Assembly: GCA_964526295.1 (NCBI GenBank)
Contig: CAZGKW010000005.1
Span: forward strand, 62,001-126,000
From: CAZGKW01 sp964526295
Lineage (GTDB): Bacteria > Planctomycetota > Phycisphaerae > FEN-1346
DNA length: 64,000 nucleotides
Direction of reading: 5' to 3'
The position numbers and the translations under genes are program-made. The notes under the pieces were generated by a model, which searched no databases, was not told where the DNA came from, and saw nothing but the letters and a program-made list of their open reading frames with translations. Below, one piece after another: positions 59,733 through 64,000 of the stretch. The stretch's first letter is position 1. Each line of letters starts with the position of its first letter.

Positions 59733-61181
59733 ATGAGAGGCCAAGCATATGGACGGAACGATACGATGAGGGACGACGACAGGCCGAACATCCTGATCGT
59801 CATGTCCGACCAGCTTTCCCAGAAGGCCGTCGGGGCCTACGGGAACTGCGACGTCGTGACCCCGAACATGGACCGGCTGGCCGCCGAAGGCCTCCGCTTC
59901 GAGAACGTCTACACCCCCTGCCCGCTGTGCCAGCCCATGCGGCCGTCGCTCTGGACGGGCCTCCTGCCCCACGAACACGGCGTCCTGGCGAACCGGCCCG
60001 GCCCTCCGGTCTCCGACGACGTGCCGACCATGGGCGACGTCTTCTCAAGCGGCGGTTACGAGACGGTCCATTTCGGGAAGCGACACGACCGGGGTGGGCT
60101 TCGCGGGTTCTGGTGCGCCGAGGAAGGCGACCTGCCCGTCGACGCCGAACCCGCCTGGCCCGTTAACCCGGACACCACCCACGACCGCTACGCTACGGTC
60201 CGGTGCATCGAGTACCTCGAGCACGCCCACGAGCGACCGTTCCTCATGGTCGCCGACCTGACGAACCCGCACAACATCTGTGGGTGGATCGGCCAGAACG
60301 CCGGGCCCCACGAGGACGTGCCGATCGCCGGTCCCCTGCCCGAGCTGCCAGCCAACTTCGAGATCGACGATCTCCGGAAGCGACCGCTGCCGATCCAATA
60401 CCTGTGCTGCTCCCACCGGCGGCTTGCCCAGGCCTCGCGATGGAGCGAGGACAATTACCGGCACTACCTCGCCGCCTATTACCACTTCACGAACCGCGTC
60501 GATAGCGAGATCGGCCGGGTCCTCGCGGCGCTCGACCGGTCCGACGCGGCCGAGAACACGCTGATCGTCTTCCTCGCCGACCACGGGGAGGGCATGGCGG
60601 CCCACCGCATGGTTACCAAACAAATCGGCTTCTACGAGGAGATGGTGCGCGTGCCGCTCATCTTCGCCGGCGCCGGCGTCGAGCCGCGCGGGGCCGTTGC
60701 GGCCGAGCCGCTCGTTTCCTCGATCGACGTCTTCCCGACGCTGTGCGAGATTGCCGGCATCGAGTCGCCGGCGGGGCTCCGCGGCCGGAGCCTCGGGCCC
60801 CACTTCCGCGGCCAAGCGGGCGGCGTGGGCCACCCGTACGTCGTCAGCGAATGGGAGACCGAGTTCGGTTACGTCGTCTCCCCCGGACGAATGGTTCGAA
60901 CGCCGCGGCACAAATACACCCGCTATCTGGAAGGCGACGGCGAGGAGCTGTATGATCTCCAGGCCGACCCCGGTGAGACGCGCACGCTGGTCGACGATCC
61001 GGCGGCGGCCGACCTCCTGTTCGAGCACCGCCGGCTGCTCGACGAGCACCTTCGCCGGACCGACGACGACTTCGCCTCCCGCGATGTCCGGGTCGACCCG
61101 CGCTGGCGGACCCACGAGCCGGGCTACCCGAACCACCGCGGCCCGACTTCGGTGGACGTCGGCCGGGGCCAGGCAGCCTAA
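59733..61181 (+). CDS. sulfatase without signal peptide
   Basis: 482 residues with NILIVMSDQLSQ and TPNMDRLAAEG, an active-site motif CQPMRPSLWTG (Cys66-x-Pro-x-Arg70, fits CxPxR), FLADHGEGMAAHRMVTK and a LYDLQADPGET end. No signal peptide or Tat motif, so it may act in the cytoplasm or be exported otherwise. The GKRHD form (for GKWH) and other changes place it in a different subfamily from its neighbour. GAGGA lies just before the ATG at 59733; the in-frame ATG at 59766 is possible. Confidence 0.9.
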   Translation: MRGQAYGRNDTMRDDDRPNILIVMSDQLSQKAVGAYGNCDVVTPNMDRLAAEGLRFENVYTPCPLCQPMRPSLWTGLLPHEHGVLANRPGPPVSDDVPTMGDVFSSGGYETVHFGKRHDRGGLRGFWCAEEGDLPVDAEPAWPVNPDTTHDRYATVRCIEYLEHAHERPFLMVADLTNPHNICGWIGQNAGPHEDVPIAGPLPELPANFEIDDLRKRPLPIQYLCCSHRRLAQASRWSEDNYRHYLAAYYHFTNRVDSEIGRVLAALDRSDAAENTLIVFLADHGEGMAAHRMVTKQIGFYEEMVRVPLIFAGAGVEPRGAVAAEPLVSSIDVFPTLCEIAGIESPAGLRGRSLGPHFRGQAGGVGHPYVVSEWETEFGYVVSPGRMVRTPRHKYTRYLEGDGEELYDLQADPGETRTLVDDPAAADLLFEHRRLLDEHLRRTDDDFASRDVRVDPRWRTHEPGYPNHRGPTSVDVGRGQAA

Positions 61182-61227
61182 GGGACACGCATGAGGCCCT
61201 CGACGGGCCTTTCGGAAGGTTGAGGTT

Positions 61228-62892
<1,665 letters not shown>

Positions 62893-62974
62893 ACTGACGT
62901 CGTGACAGGCCCGGCGCACCGGCCGCAGCCCAAGGCTGAGGAGGCGCCGGACCGAAGCCGCAGGAGGTCCGACC

Positions 62975-63748
62975 ATGCCCGAAGACACGGACGACAAGCC
63001 CCCGGAGAAGCCGCGCAAGCCGGAGAACCTGCCGCCGAAAGATGGGACGCCCAAGGCGGAGGAGAAGTCGGCAGAGCAAGCCGAGGCCGAAGCGGACACC
63101 GAGGAGAAAAAGGCTCAGGAGGCGCCCGAGACTGAGGCCATCAGCCGGGCCAAGGAGAAGATCCGGCAGGCCAAGGAGCGGATCGAGGCGGCCGAAAAGA
63201 AGGTCGAGCAGGCCGAGCACGAGGCCGCCGCCGAACGGGCCGCCGAGAAGAAGCTCGAGGACGCCGCCGGCGATGAGAAGCAGGCGGCCGAGCCGCCCGA
63301 GGAGCCCGACAAGGAAGCCACTCCGTCAGGCGAGCCCACCGCCCAGGCGGCCGAGCCCAAGGAAGCCCTCGAGGAGGAGAAGGACGAGCCGACCGAGGCG
63401 GAGGAGGAAAGGCCCCCCGAGCCTTCGCCGGAGCACGGCAGCGCCCCGGCCCACAAGAAGCCGACGTCCCAGCCGGAGGAAGAACCCCCGGAGAAGGAGG
63501 AACCGGAGGCCGAAGCACAGGAGAAAACCGAGTCTGATGAAAAGCCTGAGTCGGACGAAAAGCCGAAAGCGGAGGATGCCGCGTCGGATATGGCCCAGGC
63601 CGAGAAGGAGCTCGATGCGGCACGCGAGGAGGTCCGACAGGCCCGCGAGACCATCGACAAGGCCGAGGACCGCATCGAAGCCGCCGAGAAGAAGCTCGAG
63701 GACGCCGCCGGAGAGGGCGAGGACGAGTCGTTGGACGAAGAGACGTAG
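62975..63748 (+). CDS. acidic coiled-coil protein between atpA and atpG
   Basis: 257 residues, almost all Glu, Lys, Ala, Asp and Pro. Two related coiled-coil blocks (about 51-98 and 205-250) each contain a RIEAAEKKxE(Q/D)-type repeat ending in KLEDAAG. No known domain, signal or membrane helix. The ATG is preceded by GCAGGAGG. The gene is on the same strand between atpA and atpG, where canonical operons have nothing. Confidence 0.75.
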   Translation: MPEDTDDKPPEKPRKPENLPPKDGTPKAEEKSAEQAEAEADTEEKKAQEAPETEAISRAKEKIRQAKERIEAAEKKVEQAEHEAAAERAAEKKLEDAAGDEKQAAEPPEEPDKEATPSGEPTAQAAEPKEALEEEKDEPTEAEEERPPEPSPEHGSAPAHKKPTSQPEEEPPEKEEPEAEAQEKTESDEKPESDEKPKAEDAASDMAQAEKELDAAREEVRQARETIDKAEDRIEAAEKKLEDAAGEGEDESLDEET

Positions 63749-63796
63749 CCGCCGGCGCCGGCACGCCCCGGGGCCCCTGAAGCAAGCGAGCGAACC

Positions 63797-64000
63797 GTGC
63801 CGTCTCTGCGAGACATCAAGCGGCGTATCCGCAGCGTGACGAACACGCAGCAGATCACGCGGGCCATGAAGATGGTGGCGGCGGCCAAGCTCCGCCGGGC
63901 CCAGCGGAGCCTGTTCGCCCTCCGCCCCTACGCCGAACGACTGGACCACCTTCGCCTGGAGGCGGCCCGGCGGTTCCTCGGCGACGAGCATCCCCTGCTG
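63797..64000 (+). CDS. atpG: ATP synthase F1 subunit gamma, N-terminal part
   Basis: The first 68 codons of the central shaft subunit, cut by the window end. The sequence shows the family's LRDIKRRIRSVTNTQQIT and AMKMVAAAKLRRAQ. The start is the GTG at 63797, 48 bp after the coiled-coil gene; no strong ribosome site precedes it. Confidence 0.92.
   Translation, partial: MPSLRDIKRRIRSVTNTQQITRAMKMVAAAKLRRAQRSLFALRPYAERLDHLRLEAARRFLGDEHPLL

Overview
This is a high-GC bacterial chromosome segment with about 50 protein genes, closely packed and often overlapping by 4 bp. I found no rRNA, tRNA, CRISPR array, prophage or insertion sequence. The gene set suggests Planctomycetota, perhaps a Phycisphaerae-like lineage. 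The evidence is two formylglycine-type sulfatases, a secreted DUF5060/collagen-binding-domain protein, a fused SecDF, a run of type II pseudopilins, and a TPR protein carrying two RNA-polymerase-alpha C-terminal domains. The phylum is an inference from content, not a phylogenetic result.

Region by region. 1-6231 (+): end of recJ, then dinB, a small retropepsin-like protease and a DnaE2-type polymerase, a repair/translesion block closed by two hairpins with complementary loops. 6349-15424 (-): a DUF72 protein, a LysM protein, and a likely operon queH-tgt (queuosine tRNA modification) with a SpoIID-like lipoprotein, yajC and secDF. 15549-17858: a divergent pair, the TPR/alpha-CTD protein (-) and a Tat-exported phosphoesterase (+), the latter convergent with tatA (-). 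17912-27908 (-): a type II secretion/type IV pilus assembly operon (two GspE-type ATPases, PilT, GspF, four pseudopilins) that runs into hypA and hypB. 28147-35011: a TGS GTPase (-), a secreted carbohydrate-active protein, serS, and a membrane protein/histidine kinase pair. 35096-39854 (+): holA, mtlD and two radical-SAM-family genes, the first without its iron-sulfur cysteines. 39923-44001: a TPR protein, pyrBC behind an attenuator-like leader, a PilZ protein and a CBM48-like protein. 44254-51133 (-): a very large DUF4175-like membrane protein, an L,D-transpeptidase, 5-formyl-THF cyclo-ligase and a degenerate serine protease with a DnaJ-like zinc finger. 51355-53686 (+): an amidase, a phosphoesterase and an RseC-like protein.

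53740-64000 (+) is the most unusual part: an F-type ATP synthase operon (atpZ-atpI-atpB-c3-atpE-atpF-atpH-[two sulfatases]-atpA-[coiled-coil gene]-atpG). It encodes two different rotor proteolipids. One is an ordinary single-hairpin c subunit with a two-carboxylate Na+-type motif. The other is a 257-residue triple-hairpin protein whose middle hairpin has lost both carboxylates and whose third hairpin keeps only the main one. Subunit b has an extra N-terminal membrane helix and an exported domain, subunit a is enlarged, and AtpA carries an acidic tail. Together these suggest a mixed rotor ring with altered ion stoichiometry.

Several candidate promoters share the form TTGCR(N)-16/17-YANAAT, a possible house consensus for this genome. 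Starts were re-chosen where Shine-Dalgarno sites, overlaps or promoters argued against the longest reading frame.
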